Shown: one piece after another, positions 10,780 through 22,130 of the stretch
Position numbering within the stretch: the first letter of the stretch is position 1
Layout of the letters: each line of letters starts with the position of its first letter
Origin: Diploptera punctata
Lineage: Eukaryota; Arthropoda; Insecta; Blattodea; Blaberidae
Reading direction: 5' to 3'
Assembly (NCBI GenBank): GCA_030220185.1
Contig: JASPKZ010007552.1
Location: forward strand, 1,091,501 to 1,155,500
Length of the DNA: 64,000 nt
The notes under the pieces: model-generated
Told to the model about the DNA's origin: nothing
Database searches by the model: none
Seen by the model: the letters and a program-made list of their open reading frames with translations, nothing else
Program-made: the position numbers and the translations under genes

Positions 10780-10885
10780 TGGTCAATTTCACCAACAGAG
10801 CTAACTGTATTACTCCAGTTTTCCCCGTGTATAATACATAGCTTAAACTGGCGTAATACAGTTACCTCTGTTAGTGAAACCGACC
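10780..10885. mobile_element. 106-bp MITE with 42-bp inverted repeats
   Basis: The left arm ggtcaatttcaccaacagag continues ctaactgtatta. The right arm reverse complement reads gggtcggtttcactaacaga, then ggtaactgtatta. The arms pair at about 36 of 42 positions around a 22-nt loop. CTAG flanks both sides (10776-10779, 10886-10889). D1 copy 2 has the empty site (ttcactagataattc at about 31889). No coding capacity. Confidence 0.85.
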
Positions 10886-11335
10886 CTAGGTAGTTCAAAT
10901 AAACGGATTCTTATGTCGTCCATGCAAAATTTATGCATAATTACCAAGTATTTGCCTCCCTTGAGACTGAATGACCGTGATATTGGAGGAAATTTCTGTT
11001 TTTCAAGACCAGAAGTACATAGCTATTAACAGCCCCCCCCCCCGCTTGCTGAACAAACAAACTTTGGACAATGAAGCAATAATTATTCATGGCGGAAGTG
11101 AAGTTTGTCTTTCAAATATCAGAAATGATGGAAAAGAGATCAACTGTTAGGAGAAACTTGTTAGCCATAGAGTAAGTGTCATTTCTACAGAATAAAATAT
11201 TACACAAGTACTTACAGATCCTCCAAGATGAGGGTTGGTTGTTAGGCCAGTCTCCGTAAACATTTCCTACAAAAGAAAGACAAATATTATGTATAGTCGG
11301 GAAAAACAGTTGAGAAGGCCAAATAATAAAATCAG

Positions 11336-11385
11336 TAATCAATTGAGTTGGTGTTTACTTGATGAAAATCCATATTTATTAATTA
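11336..11385. other. 50-bp insertion identical to the inverse of 7585-7634
   Basis: Every base equals the reverse complement of 7585-7634. It is flanked by aaatcag (11329-11335 and about 11385-11391), and D1 copy 2 lacks it (single aaaatcagtgttat at about 32337). It is either a very short truncated retroelement or template-copied filler DNA. Confidence 0.75.
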
Positions 11386-11703
11386 AATCAGTGTTATATT
11401 ATTTGCATTTTCGATAAACTTATCTCTTAAAAGCCAAGATCATTAACTTCTCAATTCAAATCCGAGCCATAAAAGACCAAAAATGCTCAAAAGTCTCGTT
11501 TTTCAAACCTGACGTTCTTTTACGTGCCTTAAATGTAGACAAGGAACGAAATTATTTAATTCGCTTCCGAAGGAACCCAGTCAAAGGATTTTTGTGCCCT
11601 GAAAATTCACACTAGTCTGCCCGTGTTTAACCCGTGCATTTTAAATCCAGGATCAAGTATGTCAACCACTATTCCACGAGTATCAATTACAGCACCAATG
11701 ATG

Positions 11704-11842
<139 letters not shown>

Positions 11843-12862
11843 ATAAAATAATAGTGCTCTAATTATATGCGTACTACATGTCTTTTGTCAAATTATTATT
11901 ATAATATTACAACAATGCAACTTTTTTAAAAGTTACATTTGCCATTATGAATATTTAAACGGATAAAACTATGTATAATCTATGTATAATGACGTAGCGC
12001 ATTGTTGAGCCACACCCTCTATTTGTAAGGAGTTACTAGTCCAAGTTAATTTTTAGTTACCTTATTTGCTCATAGGTGCCATGGATGGCATGCGGTCAAC
12101 ACACCAACCTAATGAGACATCTAACAGGCAACTAAGGTATTACTAGGATGTTATAACTTCAGTAAATTTTGCTTAGAGGCCGTTTTATTCAGGCTTAACG
12201 ATGTTTTACGAGCCTCAGACGGGACCCGCAGTTAAGAATCTCTCCTGCACGACTTGCTCCTTAGATTGTCCTTCTTAAAAAATACATCTATCCCGGCCTG
12301 GTTTGAACCCAGGTCCCTCGGAATCAGTGACAACGAGCATAAACACTAGTCCACCGCATCGAAAATATATATAATTTATAACCATTTAAATTTATTATGG
12401 GATATTTCCCCTAAGTACAATTAACACATTTATTAAAATAAGATCGATTTGATAAAAATTTGACAATATGCGCCTTGTTACATAACTGACAACACGAATG
12501 ATGACACAATAACATAATGTTACCAAGCAACATCATTGAATATGAAATAGAAAATTACGGTTTTAATTGATATTAATTAAATATAAATATTTTACACATT
12601 GGATTCAAATCTGTTTAACCTGTGTAGCTGAGATTTACAGACTACGCTTCCTCTATCAGGTAAATATTAAATACATTTTCAAATTTCTCATTTATCATAG
12701 TTTAAATTCTACGTTTTATGATATACCGTATGCATATAAGGTATGTTGATTAAAATTATAATAAATTTTATTCTCAAATAAGAAATATTCCATTTTATAT
12801 CATTTCACAACATATTATGTTATACTGTTTTTATTAAACTTCTCCGTTCTTTAACAAAAATA

Positions 12863-13503
12863 TAACGGGCTTCGAATATAAAACCGGACCAGCCTCACGG
12901 AGTTTCACCCGGCACGCAATGCTGTCTCTTCCTCCCGCAATTCACCTTGCCCGCCACCCGTCCTTGAACTGTTTCTTACCTTATAGAAAACGCTGAAAAT
13001 GTTGTCCTCCCGCACACGTGTTATGGGATCACCTTGGTTTAGACAATGAACACGTGTACACTTGTAAGTTTTGAATTTTAACAATTTTGTTGCTGTATGT
13101 GCTGAAGATACTGAAATCCCAACTTGTTGTGCTAATTTCGGTAATGATTTTTGTGGTGAACGTTTCAAATTTTTCTTCGGTGAGAACCGTACGCCTTCGC
13201 GTGTGTTTCATATTTTGTACTGAACCAGTGGTCTCAAATTTAGTCACAAGATCGTGGATTGTCGATCTGGAAGGAGGTAATTGTCCAGGGAAGTTCCGAA
13301 TAAATTCCTCGCGAACGCGACGAGCTGATTCGTATTTATAATAACATTTACACACATAAATGCGCTGCTCTAATGTCAGCTGACGTCTCATCTTGTCGAA
13401 CGATAGTAAACTGACTAGTTCAAGGACGAGCGGCTGGCAGAGTGAAATGCGGACGAGGAGAGAGCGCTGCCTGACGGTCCGGGTTTATATTGGAATCCCG
13501 GTA
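12863..13503 (-). mobile_element. Tc1/mariner-type TIR element, internally deleted
   Basis: The ends are inverted repeats: left acgggcttcgaatataaaac, right (reversed) ccgggattccaatataaacc, both followed by cggacc, about 26 of 30 matching. TA dinucleotides flank them (12861-12862, 13504-13505). The sister unit D1 copy 2 (34040-34065) lacks the block. It contains a broken HTH-type ORF on the minus strand and no room for a DDE catalytic domain, so it is a non-autonomous derivative. Confidence 0.82.
12905..13391 (-). pseudogene. HTH domain (DUF4817-like) of a mariner-type transposon, frameshifted
   Basis: The ORF starts with ATG at 13391 and reads LTLEQRIYVCKCYYK, then VREEFIRNFPGQLPPSRSTI and HDLVTKFETTGSV, followed by a basic linker TRRRTVLTEEK. 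This is a helix-turn-helix DNA-binding region of the kind (DUF4817-like) found in insect Tc1/mariner-related transposon proteins. Around 13170-13200 the reading continues in another frame with SPQKSLPKLAQQVGISVSSA, a second helix-turn-helix-like segment, and then RVREDN. The coding sequence then runs into the terminal inverted repeat. The catalytic DDE/D domain that would follow in an autonomous element is missing, so no transposase activity is expected. The family name is from memory; the HTH character is supported by the residue pattern. Confidence 0.7.
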
Positions 13504-13576
13504 TATACTTGTTGGCGCTAGAGGCCTGCAACTGTCTAACCACTTTTTTGAGACGAAGTCGATAATCTAAATAGTA

Positions 13577-13790
13577 TATGGATAACATGTGGTCAGCCTC
13601 AACCTGGAGCCGCTATATTTTAGAGTTACCATTACTCCTTATGATGCTGACTGGACATCAGTCTCATACTCGGCAAAATTGTATAAGAAAACTGTTCCTC
13701 ATAGCGAATCAAACTAACTCACGTTCCGTAGCTCCGCGCCAAGGCATGGTGCTTCATCCCGATCCATTCTTAATTATATATATTACTAAT
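13577..13790 (-). mobile_element. SINE S5, antisense, diverged, at a D1 junction
   Basis: Resembles the reverse complement of the full S5 copies (acatgtggtcagc, gagccgctatatttta, catactcggcaaaatt, tagctccgcgccaaggcatgg). The same SINE in the same orientation sits at two other D1 junctions (22505-22850, 35352-35525), so it was probably part of the ancestral unit. Confidence 0.65.
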
Positions 13791-16430
13791 TGTATGAAAA
13801 TTTCCGGGTCAATTATTTTCTTTCGTCTTTCAGTGGGGTATTTGACCTATTTAGGCGGCCAAAAGTCGATTTTCTGAAATTTAGTCTAGACAGGAAAAAA
13901 TAGCACATGTCAGACTTGAATAATCAGGCGATAATACGTCACTCAATTTTCATCAGGCAGTGTTGAGTCTATATGACCAATCAAAAGTTGACTGTCTCTC
14001 ATAGTGCAAGTAGGCCTATCTTTTCACGGCGCTTTTTGTAGAAGCTTATGTTCTACATAGATTATTGCTTATTAGGGATTAAATTTTAAGTGGATAGTTA
14101 TGGATTGTGATAAACCAGAGTAATTATTAACTCACTTTAATTATTTTTATTCTCTTGATAACTATTTTGACTCAGATAGAGCTTCTTCAAATAGGGCACT
14201 TTTTCGTTATTTTCTCAAGAAAATGTTTATCAAACTTGAGTATTTTAGTTATATTTCCGGGCATTTCCCGGCACTTTCCTTTTCTATAGTAGAAAATTAT
14301 TTTCTATAGTAGAATTCTTGAAAATCGATCGTGGAAATTCGCGGTTTTCCGTGATATTCAGGTTCGTTTAGGAATTAGCAAAAAAGTGATATTTTAAACT
14401 ACGTGATTATTTCGATTTTGAATTTCTTGAATTTTGTTTTAGAGCCATCGTGCATCATTAAAATAACTCGAGAAGTCTGTTTAAAATTATGAAACAGCAA
14501 AATTTTCCGAATATTCAAAAAACGAGATTTTATAGGAAATTTGCCTTTTACACTATAACATTTACTCAGACGAACAAATAAAGGAAATAAAGCAAAAAAA
14601 TTCGCATTTTAATTTCGAATTGAAAAGAAGATGGATATCAGCACACAAGAAAGAGGAAACATTTCTTAAGAAAAATAGCAATTGGTTGAAGGGATATTCA
14701 CAATCCCCAAGGTCTAACAGGAAGGCCAACAAAAACATTTCAAGATTTGAACGAGAGAAGCAAAAAAAGGAAAGCAGAGGTTTTACATGCCAGTAGAGAT
14801 ATGGGTGTCCTGAGTTAAGCTGCATAAGCGAAGTTAGGGACTGCAGGGAGAAGAGATGATTGTAAAGTACATGGAAATAATCAATTCTCCAAAGTGGGCA
14901 GGAAAACTATAAGAGAACATACTCTCATGTTCTTCAGAAAGACAAAGCACAATCATCAGTATTAAGAACAATGATCATATTTGTTTAACCTGGTTTTCTA
15001 AAACACAATGTTACATAATATGGAACACCGATAAAAACATTTATCCTTGCTACAGTGTGCTAAAAAGGGAAACATGGATTGGTATCCGGATAAAGAATCA
15101 TATCATGTTACTGACACTTTTACTGCAATTAATTTACAACAATTGTTGGATTTTACTATTACACGACTGCTGACATTTAGAAGAAGTAGTACAGACTTTA
15201 AATGAAGAAGAAAATACATCATTGGTGCTAATTTGCAACTGGGGTTGTGACAGATCGCATCAAACTCAATATATGTCAACAAGAAATTTCAGTATTATGC
15301 TGACTCAGATAGAAATATATTTTTAGAGTTATTTTGTGCTACTTCAATTAATTTTAGCACAAATAAAAATAATGATAGTCGCGAAACCTACACCTGCTTA
15401 ACAGATTATTGCTAATTTCAGATCGTGTTCAAACTTGCATAAGGCCACAACTTATAGAAAACGCAGAATTTTTAAGAAAACTTCAGAAATTATACTTCCA
15501 GTCAAATCTGGAAAAGATACAGCTGAATCTGAGAATTAATTCTCAGAGCAGGTGAAAATATATTCTGATAAAGAACTGTGACTCTGATCATCAAACTCGT
15601 CATCATAAAAGTGAACTTATGTAAGAATTTTTATATAAAGTTAGTATTTGGACTTAACCGCCTCCACATGAGCAAGTGAAAATTTCAAGAATATCTTACA
15701 AAATTACACATTTACTTGATATTGGACGTTCTGAACACAGATGGAATGTTTACTGCTTTAGCGCTGCTCTTATTCAGGTACAGCTTCCCAAGTCTGATCA
15801 TAGTGATTAATAATTGGACTACATAATTTAAAAACGTAAAATACGTATTTTTCACTAAAATGTACTATATTTCCCTTAATATACAACTAATTTAGTAAGA
15901 GGGTGCATTTAGACTTAATTGAATTGCAAAAATAATTTTCGCCGCCTAAATCGGCCAAATAACCCACTGTGCGCGTCTATTAATTGTTTTACTTATAAAC
16001 TCCAGGTTTTGCTATTATTTGTCATATACATATTTTAATATAATTACTTTCATTAGTAATTATATCTTTGTAGGTTCTACCGTTTTTCGCTGCCATAAAT
16101 TTCAATTCAGGATTTATCCATACTCATCTCATACATATCGTTCATTCGTCCTTGTGACGTAGGGTCACACATGATCCACCGGCACACGTATCGTTTATAG
16201 ACTTCTATAAATATAGGTCCTTCATCTCATCTCATCCCGACACTATGTTGAACACTAGTTGAGGATATTATATAATAACAATTATCTTTATCAAGTTACA
16301 CTATTGCTTATTGTTTATTATTTTGTCCTCAGACTTTAAAATTATACATTGTTAAGTGTTAATTTTCAGATTTATTTATGGATGTTCTGTAATTTTCATA
16401 ATTTTTTGTTGGGCATGTCTAAGTTTCATT
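13791..16430. repeat. D1 tandem unit, copy 4, 5' part
   Basis: 13791-13828 (gtatgaaaatttccgggtca) and 15977-16430 (ataaactccaggtt, ttattttgtcctcagacttt, aaattatacattgttaag) align with the D1 beginnings at 6697 and 28829. The Transib-like relic interrupts it. Confidence 0.6.
13829..15971 (+). mobile_element. Transib-like DNA transposon relic
   Basis: The ends form inverted repeats: left ttcagtggggtatttgacct, continuing atttaggcgg; right, reversed, cacagtgggttatttggccg, continuing atttaggcgg. The right end therefore has the perfect heptamer CACAGTG; the left end has decayed to TTCAGTG. The flanking 5-mers cgtct (13824-13828) and cgcgt (15972-15976) match only 3 of 5. Inside, on the plus strand, are three collinear protein fragments separated by stops: GRPTKTFQDLNERSKKRKAE (about 14720-14780), WGCDRSHQTQYMS (15239-15277) and FGLNRLHMSK (15645-15675). 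I recall related motifs in this order from Transib transposases, the RAG1-related superfamily. That assignment rests on memory plus the termini. The coding sequence is heavily degraded. Confidence 0.6.
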
Positions 16431-16690
16431 TTCTTCTTCTTCTTCTTCTTGCAAGGATTTAACCTTCCTGGTTAGTTCTGGCTTCAAGTATTATAGCTGC
16501 TGTGTCCATATTTTTCGTGGGCGTCCCCGATCTCTTCTTCCTCCTTCCGGTTGATAGTTCAGACTTTTGCTAGGCAATCTGTTGGTTCCATTCTGCAGAC
16601 ATATTCATACCATTTTTTCCTATACTCTTATATTTCATCTGTCAAACTGCATATTTGGATAGTTCTTTACGATAACTTCACTTCGTTTTT
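16431..16690 (-). pseudogene. LINE 3' terminal fragment (L2-like)
   Basis: The reverse complement reads through GRRKKRSGTP, then EARTNQEG, and ends in (GAA)n (seen as cttcttcttcttcttctt at 16433). This basic GRRKRG-like segment followed by a short tail and GAA repeats matches the end of the L2 copy at 28730-28828. Frame changes and stops are present. Confidence 0.55.
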
Positions 16691-17140
16691 TTTTTTTTTC
16701 AATTAAAATGTATCCTGCCAAAAATCGTAAATGTTTCATTTCTGCTGCTAAGATTCATTTTAAAAGCAAAATTATCTCGAAATTCGGATATACACGTTTT
16801 TGCACCGTAACGTACTTCTAGATATATTTAGTGTTTTATCAAAATATATTCCTTAATATACGTTTAATTGTGAAATATTAAATATAGTCTCATAATAAAA
16901 TACAATAAACAGATCAGTCATGGACGGAAGTATAAACAAGGCAGAATTCTTATTCAAATTTGAGTAATTAGAAATGCGAACGGTTGACGTTTGTTAAAAA
17001 ATCATGCTTTAATGTTTGAAGGGACATGGCCTACATTTTGGAAAGTATTGGCCTACTATGATGGGTTAGAGACCCCTAGCACCCATATGGATATTACATG
17101 TAAAAGCAATGTAACACTACAGATGTTACTGTCGAAACCG
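16691..17140. other. Unassigned AT-rich stretch
   Basis: Poly-T at 16688-16700, otherwise no recognised feature. Short open frames here lack any family signature. Confidence 0.3.
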
Positions 17141-17520
17141 ATTAAATTTAAGACCAACCTTTTACGTAAAGTGTCCCTAAGAGGGAACGAGATGGGAAGA
17201 AAAATAAAAAATATAAAAACGGGCCGAGATTATTGTCCAATCTATGGTCTTTGTAGTCGATAAGTTGATTATTGACATCCCGATGACATTTAATACGAAC
17301 TTTTGACATCTTGTCTTCCTTGGAGGGCGGCAAGGAGTAAACAAAAATAGAAAGTAAAAAATGAGCGAGATTAGTGTCGAATCGATAAGAGTCGTAGTCG
17401 GTAGACAGATTGGTTACGTCCAGATGACATTTACACCCTAGCTCCCCAGGGATTTAAAAATAATCGAAAATCACTGACATTAGTTCAAAACCGTATTTCA
17501 GGGTTGCCGAGAATAATGGT
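17141..17520. repeat. Diverged tandem duplication, about 180 bp period
   Basis: The segment with cgagattattgtccaatc, gtagtcgataag and ccgatgacattta is repeated about 180 bp on as cgagattagtgtcgaatc, gtagtcggtagac and ccagatgacattta. The two halves are clearly similar but diverged. Function unknown. Confidence 0.5.
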
Positions 17521-17657
17521 GATAACTCTATATATAAAGTTCACGTTTAGCAGAAGAGGAGTGAGAAGGGTCAAAAGTAAGCTGATGGCAACAAGGAACT
17601 ACGGATAAATAATAAATGGGACTTTCTATATTTGTGTGTGTGTCGACAAAGGAATAC

Positions 17658-18444
17658 TTACTCACTGGCACTATCGAACCCGTAGGTTCATGGCCGCGCG
17701 GACATAAGCTTTCCATACATCCCTATCCTGAGCTAATCCTTTCCAATCATTCCCTGTATAATATACTTCCCTCAAATCATAGTTAATGTTATTCTCCCAC
17801 CTCATTCTTGGCCTACCAACAGGGCGTTTTCCCTCTGGCTTTCCTACAAGAAGCTCCCATGCAAGTCTTTCATTCCCCACGTGCAACATGTCCTGCCCAT
17901 CGCAGTTTACGTGACTTAATTGTTATTATATCTGGCTTTCTATAAAGACCATGTAGTTCATTGTCATGTAGTATTCTCCATTCACCTGTCTGTTCATCTC
18001 TCTTTGGTCAAAAAAATTTCCTAAGTACTTTATTCTCAAATACTTGTAATCTCCTTTCTTCCCTTAAAGTAAGAGTCCATGTTTCGCACCCATATAATAT
18101 ATCTGGCAGAATAATAGTTTTATATATTTTCAGTTTAACGTTTTTTGAAAGGAGTTGGGACATCAAGAGACTCTGCAATGTATAATTTCCAGAATTGAGC
18201 CTATGTTTAATTTCTTTGTGCATCTCATTCCTATTTGTGATTATTGTTCCTACGTATTTGAATTCAGCCACTTCCTCAAAATTTCCCTCATTTGTCATTA
18301 GCTGCCCATTTCCATTATATAATGAATTTCTACGTGTGACCATATATTTAGTTTGATTGATATTTACTTCCAGTCCTAATTTCTTAGTGTTACTCAATAG
18401 TGTGTGCGTGTTGTCCTTTAGTATCTCCTCACTTTCGGCCGGAT
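17658..18444 (-). pseudogene. LINE L1, 5'-truncated reverse transcriptase fragment
   Basis: The minus strand encodes LGLEVNINQTKYMV, FEEVAEFKYVGTIITN, EIKHRLNSGNYTLQSLL and YKTIILPDILYGCETWTLTL, then REERRLQVFENKVLRK. After a frame change come ERLAWELLVGKPEGKRPVG and RPRMRWENNINYDLREV. This covers the thumb and C-terminal part of a non-LTR reverse transcriptase; the catalytic YADD region is missing. The 10-bp duplication aaaggaatac flanks it (17648-17657, 18445-18454), so the ends are well supported. Confidence 0.9.
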
Positions 18445-18454
18445 AAAGGAATAC

Positions 18455-18987
18455 AGATTATATTATTCGCTAATTTATATACACAACCACGTCAAATTCT
18501 ATTAAGAGCCTAAAAATATTCAGACTCGGAGCCCTCCCTCCTGGAGGACGTCCCCTTTAGATATTCCCATCCTAAAAATCCGTCGACCAAGGTCTGATTA
18601 GAACCTATGACCTTTGGACTAGAGGTAAGTAACGTAACCACTAGAACAACACGGACGGCACGATATTCTATAGTTCACATTAATTTACTAAGTTTCTAGT
18701 TCACTTGATTGACAATTACTATCTAAACGAAATATAAAATCGCTTTAGGGTTATTTATGCTGTAAGGTTATTTATGCCTTATTGACAGTCGAGGGCATTA
18801 TTAATCCAAATTGTACACAAGTCGAAGGAGAAATATTTTTTTAAAAATCATATTCAAAATTGTTTCAGGTTAGACCTTCGAAAGAAACAAAAATGGGGAT
18901 CGTTAATTATCATTACCTCCCAAATTTCTTATAATAGACTACTTTTTTCTATTTACTTATACTATTATTTATGATATAGGGCCTACT
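18455..18987. other. D1-like module and unassigned AT-rich DNA
   Basis: 18500-18660 (gagccctccctcctggaggac, tcctaaaaatccgtcgacc, ggactagaggtaagtaacgt) resembles 33070-33205 and 12210-12360 in D1 copies 2 and 1. The remainder shows nothing. Confidence 0.45.
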
Positions 18988-19245
18988 AGCGGACCCGGCA
19001 GACGTTCTCCGCTCGGAAGGTTCAATTCTCGTGCCATAGCCGGACAATAAAAATATAAGTTACGTTTTATCGTAAAATTTACTAATTAATAAGTTCGCAA
19101 GATAACTCCTCACTGTTGTAGCTCAAGAAGCTTGCATGATAACGTCACATTGTAGTCCCGCGGAATATGTCGGTAATGCATATTTTTACATATTTGATAC
19201 AAAAAATCCTATAACCCAATCGCAGCGCCGTCTACCGGGTCCGCT
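18988..19245. mobile_element. MITE with AGCGGACCCGG inverted repeats
   Basis: The left end agcggacccggcagacg is inverted at the right end as cgtctaccgggtccgct, 16 of 17 matching. The total is about 258 bp with no ORF. Target duplication is unclear. The superfamily is not assigned. Confidence 0.75.
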
Positions 19246-19806
19246 TTAGAAAAAAAAGTAATCAAATTCAGTTCAGTTGTTTAGGCAGTTTTTCATTTTG
19301 GATTTCAAGTAAACCTCCACTTCTAATTGTCTGATTTCGCTCATTTTTGGATAATACCTACCTCGGTTTGTTTTAATAGGATACACTGACATTCGTTGTG
19401 AAACAACGAAAAATGTGATCGCTAGAACTATTTTTAAAATTTTCGTTTCAGGTGAACTCCTACACCTAATATTGTACAACTTAATAGATAACGGCTAATC
19501 ACTCGCCGCATCTAGAAACCTTGATATACAAATTTTCACGAAGTATAGACAAACATACGTTCATATGTATATTTTAATATTACATTACTTAATATATGAT
19601 AATGGATCGACATACATTCACAGTCTATTTGTCATAGTTGATACATAATTTACCATTATAATCCCAAACACCAAACAAAAATTTACAATACGTCAACGCG
19701 TTTAAATAACATAGCTAACATTATAAGTCTTGCATTGATTTCCTTGTTGTTCAAAAGCGTTGATTATTTTTATTTTGTGAATATATATGTATATATATAT
19801 ATATAT
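19246..19806. other. Unassigned AT-rich stretch ending in (TA)n
   Basis: No recognised gene. A (TA)n tract at 19781-19806 is the target region of the SINE that follows. Confidence 0.3.
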
Positions 19807-20150
19807 CCCGCGCCGTAGCCGAGTGGTTAATGCAGGAAGCCTTGGCGCAGAGCTACGGGACTTGCGCTGATTCGAGTCTCCATTGGCGAAGAAATGTTCT
19901 CATGGTATTTCGGCCAGTATGGGACCGGTGCCCACCCAGCATCGTGAGGCATTTGGGTAGTTACAATAAGTAGCGGTTCCAGGTTGAAAAAACCAGCTAT
20001 AACGGCTGACGGACTCGACATGCTGACCACATGTCACCCCCTACGGTGATTAGATTTTCACCTACCTCTGTGATTGACACAAGTTGATGTGATGCCAGCA
20101 GCCGGGTGGTAAGTTAATGACTTTCTAGGCTTGTCGCGCCATGGGATATT
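19807..20150 (+). mobile_element. SINE S5, tRNA-derived, full length
   Basis: The tRNA-like head ccgcgccgtagccgagtggt and ggacttgcgctgattcgagtc give A and B boxes. The body follows with tggtatttcggccagtatgg, accggtgcccacccagcat and acatgctgaccacatgtcac, ending cttgtcgcgccatggg. (TA)n on both sides hides the target duplication. Confidence 0.85.
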
Positions 20151-20339
20151 ATATATATATTTTTTTTTTAATGCAGAACGGTGTATATCAATTACAGTCT
20201 TTAAAAGCTAAACTAATTCATGTCGCAATTATAATCCAGGGGAGGAAGTACCAACAGTTTTGCCCAGAGACCTCTTCTTAAAAGCTTGATATAACTTATG
20301 TGCCCTAAATCCAGATTGGCGGTACTGCTTTCTAGTCCT
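20151..20339. other. Short unassigned stretch
   Basis: A T-run and AT-rich DNA with no clear feature. Confidence 0.3.
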
Positions 20340-21500
20340 TTACGAAGGAAAATTTAGGCCTACTTACGATTTTTACGTCCTAAAAATCCACAAACGCCGG
20401 CAGGGTTTGTTCCCGTGAACTTTAGAACCAGAGGCAAGCATGATAAGCTCTAGTCTAGCAAGATCGATTTCACGTCTAAGAAGAAGGAAAATAAAAAAAA
20501 TGATCTAATTGTATACATATTACATTCTCAATGTCATATTATCCGAAATTGTAACATGCCACTTTTTTTAAAATGAAACTGTTCTTACGAATATTTGAAC
20601 ATGAGGAATCTTGTAATTTGATATCTAAATCGATATGGGACCTTTACCCCTGTACCCCAAAAATAATTTTATTAAACACAGATAAATTTCACAATACTAA
20701 ATTACAACGAGGATGTCAAATGGTTTTTACAGAAGCGAGGAAATGATTAAAAACCGAGCGATACAAAGGTTTTTAATTTCCGAGAACCTGTACAACACTT
20801 CACAAACGTGTTTTGTACATATTTTTGCGCGATGGTGTTATCATAATAATAATAATAAATAATAGTAAAATAATAACATCTTTGTTGGAAATATTTTCGT
20901 TCATTACAAACAACTGACTGTCGTTAGAAGTCTGACCAATGTATATACGGTAAATGCCTAAAATAATTTAGTTGAGACTTCAGCAGGCTGAGAAAACAAT
21001 GAGCGATAAAATAACGACAAGTGTGACTTAAATGTTTATATACAGTGATTTGTTTGGTATAATGTATATTCACACCACCTTTTGGATATATTTTTCTATA
21101 TATCTACAATGTACGTAGTATACAAAAACGGAAGTGGTTTTACCCCCGCCCACGTGTTTAATATGTAATATTACAATACAATTATTTAGTTATTTATTAA
21201 TTTGCACCCAGAAATTTAGGAAACTGAACTTTCAATAATGGTCGTCATTTCTGTAAGTACGACAGGACGCACTACCGGGCAAATAATGATTGTAAAAATG
21301 TCCTTTCTTGCTAATGTTGATGTAATAACTGTATCGTAACGTAGCAACGTCAGTAAATGTGAAAATGTAAGATATTTTTACCAAATTAAATTTGAAAATA
21401 TATTATTTAAAAGATTGAATTCAGAAGTGTTTCATCTATCAATATAAACCGTGGGAACCTTCCTCTATCAGGTAAATATTCAATAGCACAGTTATCATGT
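20340..21500. repeat. D1 tandem unit, copy 4, 3' part
   Basis: Aligns with 11850-12670 in copy 1 and 32690-33850 in copy 2: gatctaattgtatacatattac, gccactttttttaaaa, gtaacgtagcaacgtcagtaaa and cttcctctatcaggtaaatat. The purine run aagaagaaggaaaataaaaa at 20480 corresponds to the AG microsatellite of copy 1. No gene. Confidence 0.6.
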
Positions 21501-21921
21501 TTAAATGAAGTGTACAAGGAAAAATCCAGGAAAGTCACTTATCCGCCATTAAAGAAATGCCTTTTAATTGAGGCGATTAGAAACGAAGGGGTGTATGTGA
21601 TTTATTTTTCTCTTGAAAAAAGTGAGTGCTTAAATGCATTGATATATTTTTCGAGTTATTTGGGGGAATACACGCATCACCTGCAGTTATTTTGAATTAC
21701 CTATGAATTCTTTATACAACTTTAACATTTAAACTGCTTTTTCAATACTGCAAAACTTGCACTTTTGCTTCTAACCTCCTCAGTTATACAACGCACATAC
21801 TTTTTTAAATGTATGTCAAATTTGAAAGGCATATAAACCCATGATTATACAGCTTCTTTTAATATTTCGTACTCCAAAAACTTTCCATTGAGATTCTAAT
21901 GGAAACTTACTCTATTTCGAC
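21501..21921. other. Unassigned AT-rich stretch
   Basis: Nothing recognisable. A 61-codon open frame at 21510 has no family signature. Confidence 0.3.
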
Positions 21922-22120
21922 AATACTTACTTACTCACAGGCACTATCGAAACCATAGGTTCATGGACGCGTGGACATAAGCTCTCCATACATCCCTATC
22001 CTAAGAAAATGCTTTCCCTGTATAATCTACTTCCCCCAAATCAAAGGTAATATTATTCTCCCACCTCATTCTTGGTTTACTAACTGGGCGTTTTCCCTCT
22101 GGTTTTCCTACAAGAAGCTA
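21922..22120 (-). pseudogene. LINE L1, short 3' fragment
   Basis: An antisense copy of the L1 3' end: (AAGT)n tail at left (acttacttactcac), ggacataagctctccataca, then the region coding for GKRPVSK/RMRWE-like residues, truncated at caagaag. The 10-bp duplication ctatttcgac is at 21912-21921 and 22121-22130. Confidence 0.88.
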
Positions 22121-22130
22121 CTATTTCGAC

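Noticed and set aside
14562..14825. 87-codon minus-strand ORF inside the Transib-like relic
   Set aside because: The plus strand at the same place carries the recognisable transposase remnant; the antisense frame is hydrophobic and without motif.
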